Assembly (NCBI GenBank): GCA_047495785.1
Contig: JBLDXI010000010.1
Span: 62,001 to 126,000 of the forward strand
DNA from: Lepidodermella squamata
Lineage: Eukaryota > Gastrotricha
Length of the DNA: 64,000 nt
Direction of reading: 5' to 3'
Positions 23,232 through 35,452 of the stretch are shown in pieces. A program made the position numbers and the translations under genes. Every line of letters begins with the position of its first letter. Position 1 is the stretch's first letter. The notes beneath the pieces were generated by a model. It was given only the letters and a program-made list of their open reading frames with translations. It did no database searches and was not told where the DNA came from.

Positions 23232-23281
23232 GTGTTGTACGGCCGACTGCTGCACCGCCGCCAGGTTCAACAAAGTGCCAA

Positions 23282-26200
23282 AGCTTGACGCCGCAATTTT
23301 CGTTGCTTTTTATTGCACACAATTATAAAAGAAAATTCTATCTATAAACAAGAGAAACAGGGACGTGGTTAAATACATTAAAGGAGGAAGTATGTAAAGG
23401 AAAAAATGCGTAGCTCTAAAAACGCAATAGACCTGGTTTTTTGCTTGTCCCAGCGCAACCGGCAACTGGGAAATATGCCGATTGAGCGCCGGAAATTGGT
23501 GCGATGGGCATTTCAATGCAAACCCGGACGACATACACTCAATGGCGATATAACAGGCTTTTGGGAATTTTACCGTAAAACCAACAAAACGGCAAAAAAG
23601 CGATTTATTCCGCTCGCTTAAAAGTCAGTATTTTTACCAAAATAGTGTTTTAAAAATATTTTTACTGCAGAAAAATTGCGTGGAGAGCGGCGCGCGCAAA
23701 AGCGGTGAAATGACCCGCTTTTGCTTCATCCACTCACTCTCTGTGTCTCATAATGTGCGCGCATAAAAATTCGGAACAAAACGCGCGTGCGCGCAATAAA
23801 ATCGAAATTTTGGCGTTGTCGTCGTCGTCACGCGCAGTATTTTCTTCTATGAATCGACGATCAATCGACGCAATTTAAAAATTTCAAATGTTAAAAATTC
23901 TTCGCTAATACTTCTACCGTGTAAGTAAATAAAGTGGATTGCTGCTTGTTATAAAAACCCATAAACCCATAACAATGTGTGTATGTGAAATGAAACTCTG
24001 CGGCGTAATAACAATAATGCGATATATTAAGGCCAATCTCGGCACAACCCAGAAAAGCCGCCGTCAATTTTCGGGCAGGGGATCAAGACGGACACAGGAA
24101 GCCGGAAGGGGAACGCACGCGCGCGGCCGCGTATTAATAGAGCCTGTTGAACAGCAGCAGCAGCCCTACTAACCCGAGCCGCATAGCCAGGTAAAGAGGG
24201 GGATATTCGGCGTAGTTGCGGAGATTTGAAACTTTAATAGATTTTACTACTAAGTCGCCCTCTCTCGGCATCAGGTATAAAGGAGAGCACGCGCCGCGTG
24301 CACAACAAATCGGAACGTCAAATACATCGGCCATCGAGTGGTCATCTCGTTGTTCACGTTGTTGAAACCTTTATTCGATAAGCAACAACAACAGCGAGGC
24401 TTAAAACGCATCAATTCACCGGCTAATAATAGAAGACGTAAAATTTCCTCGCTATTATACGATACCTAGCAAGCCATGATTTTAGTTATGTCGACGCGGC
24501 AGATGGTCGCAGATGTCCGTAGTATGAAATATCGAAGGCGAATATGAGAAGGCGGAGGGCGGGGATTTCTTGCGAGAGCGGCCGACGCGCGCTCTATTAT
24601 TATCATCATCATTAAAACGACCGAGTTAAGTGAACCCGAAAATACCATTATCCGGTATTACTCTAGCAGCACAATGGCCCTAAATTTTATTATAACGATG
24701 CGAATTTTCAGGCCGGCCCCGGCCACAGGAAGTGCGCGCCCAAAGACGACGCCGGCTTAAGACGCGGCCCGCAATGTCTGTTTCATCGGGATCTTTATTT
24801 TCTAAATAAAGTGCCCGAAATATGGCGATTTCGCAATAAATAATAATAATAATACTAATAATAGAGAGCAGCGATAGATCGCGCGCGTAATCAATCCCAT
24901 TTCGCTGCATTTCTATTTATTATTAGCCGTAAAACTGCGCGTCGCGACTCGCCGACTAGCGCTTGGATTTGACGCGAGCGCGGCAAAATTTGATGGGAAA
25001 TAACGGGAAAATTAGTTGCATTAACATCAGACAATCGACGACAACAACAAGCAACAAATGTCAAGGGCGTAGTAAAAACGTGCCAATATTGACAACGCAT
25101 TCTTAAAATTAGCTGAGATGACATCCTAACACACTATCTCTCAAACACCACGCAATAAAATCAACTATGTCAAATATCAGAAATTAATAAATTAAAAGGT
25201 GGCTACGAAGATATTATTATTATTATTGCAGCTTGTATAGTGTTCGGAAGAAAACCGATAATAAACAACACTTCTAAATTCTAGACAAGGCCGTCCCATG
25301 TCCTGGTCATGCTGGCTAGACAGACACGACACGAAGCGGGTGTGAAAATTTGTGAAAAATAGAAAAAATAACCAACCCATCTATAACTGACAAGTACGGA
25401 CAAATTTTATATCATTAAAGCGAAAATTAGGTTTAACTATAACGAATATTGACATTTTGTCGACGGGATAACCTGATTTCCGTAATGCATCTATACAGCT
25501 CAAGGGACGCGTATACTTAATCTAGAATAATTAGTAGAGATTCTTCAAGGTGCATTCGAATCTGAATAGATAGATATTCGGTTTGAAGGCGAGTGTTATA
25601 AGAAATACCGCGCAATTTTTTACAGAATGATCGATATCGAGCTAAGGCGACAATAAAATATGCGTCCCCGTTTACAGGCAGCTCCGCGTTAAAACCGACG
25701 TGACTCGAGGTGAGTCGCGGCGTGATTGCAAATAAGCATTATTGCAGTGTTATTTTGTTAGTAATATCAATTATCAATTTCTTGTGGACATCGCAACGAC
25801 GGCTGTGCTTGCGCTTGCGTAGTCGGCGGGTGTTGGGTTTCGCGTTTTTGTGAGCACACCCCGTCGCCTAGCACTTTTGCCTGATGCATAGTATAGGTAA
25901 TTTTTCGGCATTTTTCCTCGCAAGAAAGTGTTATAAATAAGGATGTCATTCAACCAAGCTGTAGCTAACGCGAAATTTGATAGCTCAACTAGCTTGGAAC
26001 CCCGACAGTAGGAGAAAAAGAATGAATCATTTGTACTGATAAACAAGACTGAATTTGACGAAGAAGAAGGCTAAATCGGATGTGAACGCGTAAAATGTAG
26101 GTAGACGAAGACTTAGGAGCGGCGAGACGCTGGGCAGTGGGAGTTATCGCACTGCGATGACGCATCAAACCCGATGACGTCCCAAATCCGCTTGTCTCCG

Positions 26201-29200
26201 GTAAACTTTAAATTAGGGAAAATAAACACAAAAAGAAATCTACAATATTAAGCTGGACTTTTTATTCTACGCAGATATTTTGAGGTCACAAAAAGTTCGA
26301 GATTGTCGGGGAATCAATTTTCGGTGCGCACTGTCTTATCATAATGAACCTCTACCAACAACTTTTTTTTAACCTAAAAATAAACCACGCACATGGCCGA
26401 TTAAGCGGACGCACGCAGGGTAAAATTCCATTCGGCTATTCACACGACTAGCTCCGAAAATGGAAACACTGAGAGAAAAAAAGCGAGATTCATTCATGTT
26501 ACTGGTAATAAAATTTGGATGATATTATGAGTGAGACGCGTCAGATAAATTTGTGTTTACCAAGCGCCTTTTGACCGCCCCACCGAAAAACCCGGCGCAG
26601 TTAGAAACGCGCGATTTAGACACGAAATGTAAAGAGAACACGCTGGTATCAGTTGATAATGAGTAGAGTGTAACTCGGACACGACAAAAATCAAGCGGTT
26701 TTTACACACAGAATATCGGGCCAAGACGTGATTTTTGCGAGAAGACGTTGTTGAAAAGTCTACAGAGTCGCGTTGCTGTTTTGCGGCCATCGTGACTGCA
26801 AGGCCGGCGGCGGTGGCGCATTATTATTGGTACGCAGATACATAACGCAGAAAATGTGCACGTCGTCGGCGGTTAAAATTGTTATACCCGCGCCGTCTTC
26901 GTGTGGTCGCGGGTCATCTACCCACAATGATTCATTTTGGCCGGGCCGGAAAAGCTGTGTATGCCGCGGTTCGTATAAATTTTAACGAGGGGCGTCGTCG
27001 TACTAATAGTAGCAGTAGTAGTAAGCAGTGCAGACGTCGGATATACGCAAAATTGCCTGCTCGCACGCGCCCGGTGGGCCGGTAATAAGGGCTTCGTTTC
27101 GTCATCGCGGCCTGTGACAGGCCCAACGCGGAAGACAGCGAGAGAAATAACCCCGTAAACTTTTGCCTAGAACTAATTTTGGCGAAGCAGCAGCCCACCT
27201 GGTGACGGTGTTATATTTGGTTTTCAAGTATCGACCCTTGAAAACGTAGGCAGTACCTATATTACCCACATCGCGCCCACTTATTGTGCGTGAGGCGTTT
27301 GTGTTATATTTGAATTGATGTGAATTTTAAAGGAGCGGGCGCCAGTGACGAAACCATCCGTCCAAATATAGACTAATAATAACAACAACACTGCCGTTGG
27401 GCCCGGCCATTTACCATCAGCGCCGTGTGTCGCCGGCGCCTGATTTAGCACCGCCGGTCACGACACAACAGCAGCCGGCTGTGCCCAAAAACCACCGTGC
27501 GAGCGAGCGAGCGAGTGAACGAAATTACCTAAAAGCCCGCGGGCACCTCCCTGCACGCGCCTATTACCTGAGCGTTTTAATTGCTAGGTCTTAAAATCCG
27601 CGGATTTCAAGCCTTCGCGCGACGGCCGCGATGTCGTAATATATCACATCGCATTATGCAAATTAATTACCGAACGCTGCAGTACAGTATACAGGTCGCT
27701 TTTACTCGGCTGAATCCTTACGGCGACAATCGCGGAACCGCAATAACAACCGTCGCGACGACGCGAAAACCCGGAAAAGCCGTCCGCTAATTACGCCGGG
27801 TCAGCCGAGTGGACATCAAAGTGAAACACCGCGTCCCATTAATCACATAACGCATTATATAAATAAAAAGTAAAATCGATTCGAGACGAAAAATACTTAC
27901 CGAAAAAAGCTATTTACAAATATATATCGATCAACTCAGCTCTTCCAGACGCTTCATTTCAACTACGTGCTATCGAAGCTTTTTTTCTGAAAATTTCAAC
28001 AGAATTAGTGAGTCACTCAATTAGGTGACGCGCGCGTGCGACGGTAAAAAAATCAAATCTCGGTGCGTCTAACACTACTGCTACACTTGGCAACCTACAC
28101 GGGACATTTATCATCATTACAACCAGTGCGATTTTTAATACGGGAAATTAGCGAAAAACAGATGTCACCGGTGCGCCTAACCAGGGTTGACACCGACTTT
28201 GGTGCATAATTGCTAGCGGATAGGTGTGTTACATGAAATGCTATATAAATGCTTACGTATTTCATTAATTAAAAAACGCATAAATGATATCACAGCGGTG
28301 TATTTGTTGTAATAATAATTTGTATATAAACAAACAATAACAAATAATGATGACGAGAGGACACGGCGCCAGAATATGCATGCGGTAATATATTATATAC
28401 ATTTTGTTTTATTACTGCTGTTACAGGTTTTATACCCACCTGCCTAAAACACGAGTAAGGTTTTATCACCCTATTTCGCCCTCATCCGCCGCGCAAGTAC
28501 ATGCATACCGGCTTGTTCGCGCCTTTTTCAAGTCAACCAGCAGTGCGTTATTTTTTTTGTACAATTCACGCGTGCATTTTTATTACGCGCCCACCTGCGG
28601 GGTCGTCAAAAGCAACGTCGTCGTCGGTAATAATTTTCCACGCGAAATATGAAATAAGAACGGAAGCTAAGCCAGACTGAAAAAATTGCCACCTGAAAAT
28701 TTACAGCCGACAATTACTGCAAAATGTCATCGAAATGCCACGATTAATCGAGGCGAATTTCGATGACATAATCGAATGATACGTGAGAGTTACGCGGTTA
28801 AGAATAAACAAACGAGGCGGAAAAAATGGGCGTGATTTTCACGTAATTTGGTCGAAAATTCGCGGTTTTTTCACGCGGTTAGAAAAACGGGTTTTGACCG
28901 GACAGAAATCCATGTCTTAATACAGGTAAAATCTCACCGTCAAATTTAATTACCCGAATAATTTCACGAAAAATGTATTACAAATTCCTATAAATTTACT
29001 GATATATTTAAAGACCCCGGATATAAATGGGCAAAAATTCTAGCAATATTTGGAGACGAAATATCAAGGTTGAATAAAAGCATGTGCATTTCCCATAAAA
29101 AATAGAGAAATTAAAAGGCGTTTTAAGCTATGATTGCAAACTGGTCCGAAAGTAGAACAATAGGTCCGCCTGAAATTCAAGTTTTTGCTACAGCTGGCGG

Positions 29201-32200
29201 TCTCCAAACCATTCAACGTGACCGGAAAAAAAAATCGCACACGAGGCACAGACGGGCACAGAACAATCGGAGTTGAACAGACACGCGCGAGATCAAAAAG
29301 ACCGAAAAATTGGCCTTTGATAGGGAAGCTGTTGTAAAAGTAGGATACTTCCGCAGACATTGCAAATAAATTTAGCTTGGAACGGAAAGTATGAGTTGAA
29401 GCGAGGAAGTTCTAATAGAATTTCAAGGAAATGATCTTCCCACTCTAAACCAAGTGCAAGAAATTAATATAATGAGAATAAAGCAGGAATGGTGCGTTAT
29501 GAGCCCTTATTTGAGAACCCTTGCGTTCCTGATGAAAATGATGAATTTAACAAAATTTCCCTGTTACTAATGGTATTTGATTTGCATTATATGGTTGTGA
29601 GCGGAAAAAATTAATTTCTAAATTGGCACTAATCAGACATTTTTGAGAGAACGTGCGACTGTCGTAATATAATGGTTTCAATTTTTTGCCGAATCACAGA
29701 CATTGCAAAAAGTGCGAGCAATTGTTGTAAGAAAAACCGCGCTTTGACTGCAAAGGCCACGAGCTAAATCTATTTCCGTCCATCCCGGGCACGCGATGGG
29801 TCACAGGTGCTACGATGGAAGAAATAAGCCTGCCAAGTGCGCACCAGTAAAAACCAGTTTTTTAGATCATTCGGACAAGTTGCTGGCTATAGATTCGATT
29901 CAGGAATTTGTTCTTGCTACTGATACAAAACACATAACGGATAGACTGAATTATTGGGCATAATTTTTTTCGAAGGCTATTTTTGGAAAATAAAAAGCTC
30001 AATTTGCTAAGATTGCTTCCGAGTGGTCTTAATAGTTTTGGAGGGGAACCTGAGCTCTACTTCGGCTCTTTCTTTTTGGCAGTGACATTATTATAATTTT
30101 AATTGACGTGAAAGAGTGATTCACAAGACTTGATTACATTACAAAAAACGGAACAATTTTAGGTAGAATATTGTGGAATCTTAATAATGCGTTTTTTGTA
30201 CAACAAATTGAAGACATCCTAATCGCTACAAGGTCAACGTTAAAAATAGCGGAGTGTTGAAGGTTTGAAGACAGATTCGACACGTCAATTACACGCTAAT
30301 TGGGCAAAAATTGTACACGGGTATCAAATTTAAAACAGGATGGCTGAAAGCGCGAGGAGGTTTCGACGAACACTACTGGGATATGTAATATCTGGAGAAG
30401 GCTTAAGAAGAAAATGTTCAATAAATTGAACCCAAGTTTTTACTTGGATACAGGTGAGAGAGAGAGAGAGAGAGAGCACCCGCGGCCTACGCGTGGTGGC
30501 GGGATCGCGCGGCGCGGGAATGGAATGCGCCTAAATTTTGGTTAACACAAATAAACAGGCGTTATTACACCCAAGTTATATTACTTATTACGTCAAACGC
30601 ACCTGTGTATAATATTAAGCAGATAATATTAGCGCATACCAGGCGTTAAGGTGCGTACACCGGCGCGTTCAAATTTAGTCTACAACAAAATGAAGAAAAA
30701 ACCGTGTCAAGACTCGAAGTTTCCCCGAAAATGCTCGTTTTTTTGTGCTCTCCCTGCGCGACACATAAAACAACGTGTACACCCCAATGCCGGTGAGGAA
30801 TTTTTTAAACGTAGTAGTAGTCACTTTTCAACGGTTGTTTAAGCTCTGCTGCTGCTTTGGCGCCGGTGTGTTGCATGCATGTGGGTTATATAATATAAGG
30901 TGAATTGGCGGAGCCGCAGCAATAAACAACAATATTAATAGTGATATTTATTTTAGAAAAAATAACTGGGCGGCCGAAAATGTACCGAACAGGTAATTCG
31001 CCGCTAAGCCGCCAGGCGGAGGCGGCGTTATAAGGGCTCTATTGGTTTTTGGTTGACAAAATTCATGTGGCGGTTATATTACAGTTTTTGCACCTTGGGA
31101 ACGATGAAATTCTACTTTTAGACACCTCAAGTATTAAATAACTGGGTGATGAAAAAAGTTACATTTTGATCTTTGTAAATGACAACTAAACATTCGATAT
31201 ACAGAAAGTTGCATGTTACATCCGACTACAAATAATAGGAAAGAGGATCTAAAATGAATTACACTTGGCAAGTTTAGAAATTAATTCTCGAGAAACTATT
31301 TCGAATGCCTTTCCACGCTTCCTTAGCAGCGTACTTTATTCAGCACTGTCTGGAATAGAAAAGCAGACGGGAGTGTTAGGTTTCTCGAAGCTAACTATAC
31401 CCGGCGCGGATGAGAGAAGTGCATTTTCGAACATATGAAAAACCACGCATCCTGAATTCGCGCAAACGTCGGAGGGTGATATTGAATCACAGAGGCATAA
31501 TTAACCGGACACTATGTATAGCAGCTGTAATAAGAAGCAACACTGAAAAAGTTTTTCGCGCTTGAATAAAACTCCTGGGCAATTATGTTAATTCGCGGAA
31601 AAATTGTCTCAAATCACCTACGCCTATAATTACATTGAACATTAGTTACAACTGCTATACGTTCAAAATATTAACTCACCAAGTCAATTTTTAACTCAAT
31701 TTAAGATAGTTACGTCAAACTATATTTTTTGCATGCGGCAGATAATTTTTTCTCTGTGCTAATTATTAGCAATTAAAAAAATGAGGTAAAAATATATGTG
31801 TGCAGTTGAACTTTTTATTATTATCGAAAATCATTAATAACACGTGTCTATTCCTGGGTTAAAAATAAGTACCGATGTCCACATTCGCTGTGGACTTTAC
31901 CCGAAAAGTGCTATTTTAACAGAAAAACACACCGACTGCACGTCTGCGGCTTTTTTTATTTCATTCTGTTTCTATTTTCGACTGAAAAAAATCTACCATC
32001 AATTTTTCGATATCAGTATATATAATCAGCGTCATGACTGAAGTTACAAAAAAATAAAGCGACAATGATAAAAGTCAGCATATTGTCCAAAAAATAGTTC
32101 AGCGACACGGCAAATACAGGGGAAAAAGCTAAAGGAAGCAAACGTCTGCTGGCTTGAAAGATGAATCGTGTTAATTTCTTTTTTTTTATAAATTCAGCAA

Positions 32201-32345
32201 AAATATACTCAAATATCAGCAGGGATAAGATTTGTACAAAATGTAGAAAAAACAGCAGGAAACCGGTATCATACGATCGGTAGCTCTACACAAAACAGTC
32301 AAGCAGGAGAAAATTGTCAACTAAAGATTTTAGGTAGAAATGGGA
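23282..32345. other. 9-kb region without recognisable genes
   Basis: No coding frame with convincing length, splice sites or composition was found on either strand. The left part (about 23.7-28.6 kb) is rich in CG dinucleotides and contains hairpins such as GCAAAAGCGG/CCCGCTTTTGC near 23697-23724 and AAT microsatellites near 24840-24865. It plausibly holds 5' UTR exons, promoters or enhancers of the BED/propeller gene. The right part is AT-rich. Confidence 0.5.
30454..30476. repeat. (GA)n microsatellite
   Basis: An uninterrupted GA dinucleotide run of about 22 bp. Confidence 0.9.
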
Positions 32346-35300
32346 TCAAACGTCGTAAGAATCTGCTAGTAGCCTCGCGGCGACGAGATAGCGCAGTTGA
32401 GGCGCTAACAAATGGCGGTAAAGAAGCCGCACAGTGGCACCTTGTGAACGGCCCCAGACGGACAGCACGGCCTCGCCTGGGTTCGGCATCGATTCCGCGT
32501 ACCAGTCTTCGATTTGAGGCAACGAAATGCCAACCCGCTCGGCTAATCTGGAAAATAAATCAGAAAATTCAAACTCAACTCGTAGCGAAGCTAAATTCGC
32601 ATGAGGCGGTTCAAAACCCAAAATTTTTACCAATCAACGGTTTTTTCAATTTTTTCAAAAAATAAAATGTTGAGAAAAATTAATTTTAAATTTAAATAAT
32701 TCGAAATTTCAAAATTTATTTTGAATTTTAATAATTTTAAATTTCCTCAATTTTCCCAATTTACGGAAACCGGACCTCTGAAACACCAGAATGCATTTTA
32801 TTGTCCAAATCAGACCATTGAACCATTTACCGTTTCAGATCCGTGTCATTTCACGTACTTCGGACGTATATACTTATAGATTGTACGTGTGTTTAAGAAA
32901 AGTCGAGAGCCTAGGAAATTCCACAGACAGAACTCGCAACGAGGCCAAGTCGAATTAGGTTCACATTTTGAACTAATTGAAACTGATTTCTCGTCACAGA
33001 CACATGGATTAATTTTAACCGTAAATTGAGGCAAACGTGATTATTAGGACATCAAAACGTCAAAAATCGCACTACAACAACGGTGGAAAAACTTGTCCTG
33101 AATTTTTTTCCTAGATTAAGCCGGATCTATCTCACAAGGTGGGTTGATCCAATTAATTGTCCTAATTAACGAAAATGAGGGTGTACAATTCTATGAATAA
33201 TTTGTTCTGGAAAAACACTACAAAGGCCTTAGTTGTCCTTATCGTCGCAGAGTAAGGACACGAGATAATTGGGATTCTAATTTTTCAGCTTTGACAATTT
33301 ATACCTAGATGTAATTGCGCAAGACCCGAATACCTGTCATTTCGAATCAGATCATGTCTTCGTAGCCCGTTAACGCAAAAACTAAGCCTGCTATTTTGAT
33401 ATTTTAGAAATGGCGTAGCTTACAGTCTCCAATCAGCCCGATTAGGCTTTTCGACGTTTAGTTCAGCGACAATTGCGTGGCGAAGTTCGCGCGACAACAT
33501 GCTAATATGCGTGTCGCCGGGCAGTTTTCGAGGCAAATCTAGATCGTGATACGTCGCGGCGCGGATGTAGTCGCCGATGGGCGCCATTGACGTCGGCGGC
33601 GCCTCGGAAACATGCGATAGCACCAGCGAGGCGGATGTTGTATCGGCTGAGGATGGGCGTTTGTCGAACGGCGGGTCGTAGTAGTCTGGCCGCACGTTGT
33701 ACGCATCTGACGCGGCTTGTTCGTACCGACCGAGATCTGAAAAATAAAAACAAAATTAGATGAAAATTAAAATTAAAATTAAAATAAAACAAATGAAATA
33801 GAATAAACTACAAATAGGTATCATCGATGGGCTAATTTTCCTATAGACTTGGCGGGTTTCATTAGCCCATCGACGATATTTAGAAAAATAAGTTCAATAA
33901 AAGTGGCTTTTGTTTATCGATTTTCAAGTATTTTTCTAGAATCGATGTCCCCAGGTAAAAAAAAACAATGCAAAAAAACGACAGAATTTAATGCGAAAAG
34001 TTTTACTCAAATGCTACGGTGGACGACTTAGCAGATGTTTTGAGAATATCCAATGCTAGCCAATCATTGAAATAGCTGGTCCCGGCCTTGGAACCGGTTC
34101 CATCTTGAAGAATTGGAAAGAATTTCCTAGGCTTTTCTAAAAGTTTTTGTCAGATTTTCGCAATAAAATTCACCTGATACCTATATTCCTAATTCACTTC
34201 AAACTGAAGTCTTCAAGTTTCTCCTTATAAAAAGATTTTTCAAATTTGCTTCTTTTGCGGGGAGATAATTATTGAACTTCATGGAAGAGTAGCGAAATTC
34301 CACTTTTGCACCTTTTTACCGAAAATTTGTTTGAAGCATAGAGAGACATATTTTTCTTTATGGCTTGACGATTCTAAATTTCTTCGAATTCTTGCTTCGT
34401 CGCGATTTTCAGTAGGCAAATCGCATTTCGAGAGCCCTGAAACAAAAGCCTAGCTATTTCCTTAGCCAGCAAAACAGCAAGGGAATAAATTTAGAGGGAA
34501 CCTGTAATTTTCAACATTTTCCCCATAGGTTCATTTCTGGGGGCTTTTCATTCAATTAATTTAATTTTATAAATGATCCTTCAAAAACCAAGGTTTGGGA
34601 CAGGCAATTAGGCTGCATGAAAAATCAAAGAATTTCGTGAGAATAGTCGCGAAATGGTTTTTTAATCTCGTTTCCTATCTACAGTGAAAGTTTCTAAACC
34701 GTACTCGGGCAAAATGGTCCGGTTTAGGGAAAGTCCGGTTTAGACATTAAATTTCACATGTACATGTACGAGTCCATGTTTCGAGCCAACGGAAGTGGCC
34801 CGGTTTAGACCGGTGCGGATTAAACTACAACGTTTACTGTATTTTTCATTTTTCGTCAAAGTCAATTAACTTTACCTGTATCAAATATTTTCCGTCTCAC
34901 TTCTTCGAGGCGTTGTTTAACCATGAACATAGTATTACACGAATTTATTTCTTCGACGCCGGCCTGATAGACGAGGGTTAGCCGTAGAAGATCGGCTATT
35001 TGAAGGCTCTGCTGCGACAGCCTAGTCTCAAGTTCTTCAATCCTCTGCTCCAACTTGTCCATCATCAATTTATCTCGCAATTTATACATACGCGATACGA
35101 GCTCAGTCAAGCAATCGATAGTCAACGACAGCGGATCGGTGTTAGGGCCGATGTCGAATTGCTCTAGGTCGCGGCCATTTGCGTTCTCGACAATTTTCTT
35201 CGACACAATGCGCAATTTGTCTTTCAACGCATCGACTTCGGTCTGAGCGGCTGCTAGCTTGCCGTTGGCAACCACGAGATCAGCCTCCGCATCGGCTAGC

Positions 35301-35353
35301 GTGCGCTTTTTCGGCTTTCCTTTCTTAGCCGAACCTTTACGCGCCACCGGCAT
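32346..35353 (-). CDS. Coiled-coil plus C-terminal death-domain protein, 330 aa, three exons
   Basis: Exons 35353-34876, 33736-33424 and 32547-32346 join in phase (1, 2) across introns of 1139 and 876 nt. The start is basic (MPVARKGSAKKGKPKKR). Residues ~20-150 form a long heptad-rich coiled coil (LVVANGKLAAAQTEVDALKD, DKLEQRIEELETRLSQQ). A proline/serine linker with YYDPPFDKRPSS follows. The last ~85 residues resemble a death domain: ELRHAIVAEL, then the helix with RADWRLLAERVG, then a W-containing helix VLSVWGR, then an L-rich final helix. This suggests an oligomerising adaptor in immune or apoptosis-type signalling; the subfamily (UNC5-, MyD88- or IRAK-like) cannot be fixed. Its ATG is only 99 bp after the TBC1D19 stop on the same strand, with an AATTTTTAATTTAG acceptor-like site between them, so it may be the last gene of an operon. 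Confidence 0.75.
33818..33877. repeat. Hairpin in intron 1 of the death-domain gene
   Basis: ATCGATGGGCTAAT at 33823-33836 is mirrored by ATTAGCCCATCGA at 33861-33873, with a 24-nt loop. Confidence 0.7.
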
Positions 35354-35452
35354 TAATTATTCAAATCAGCAAAAAAAATAATACCTAAATTAAAAATTAA
35401 TACATGTCAATCATATTAGGTTCAGTTCATTTTTTTTTATTTTTTTTTATTA

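Noticed and set aside
29064-29360. Minus-strand frame of 98 codons in the gene-free region
   Set aside because: No recognisable domain, no splice or poly(A) context, and composition like surrounding non-coding DNA.
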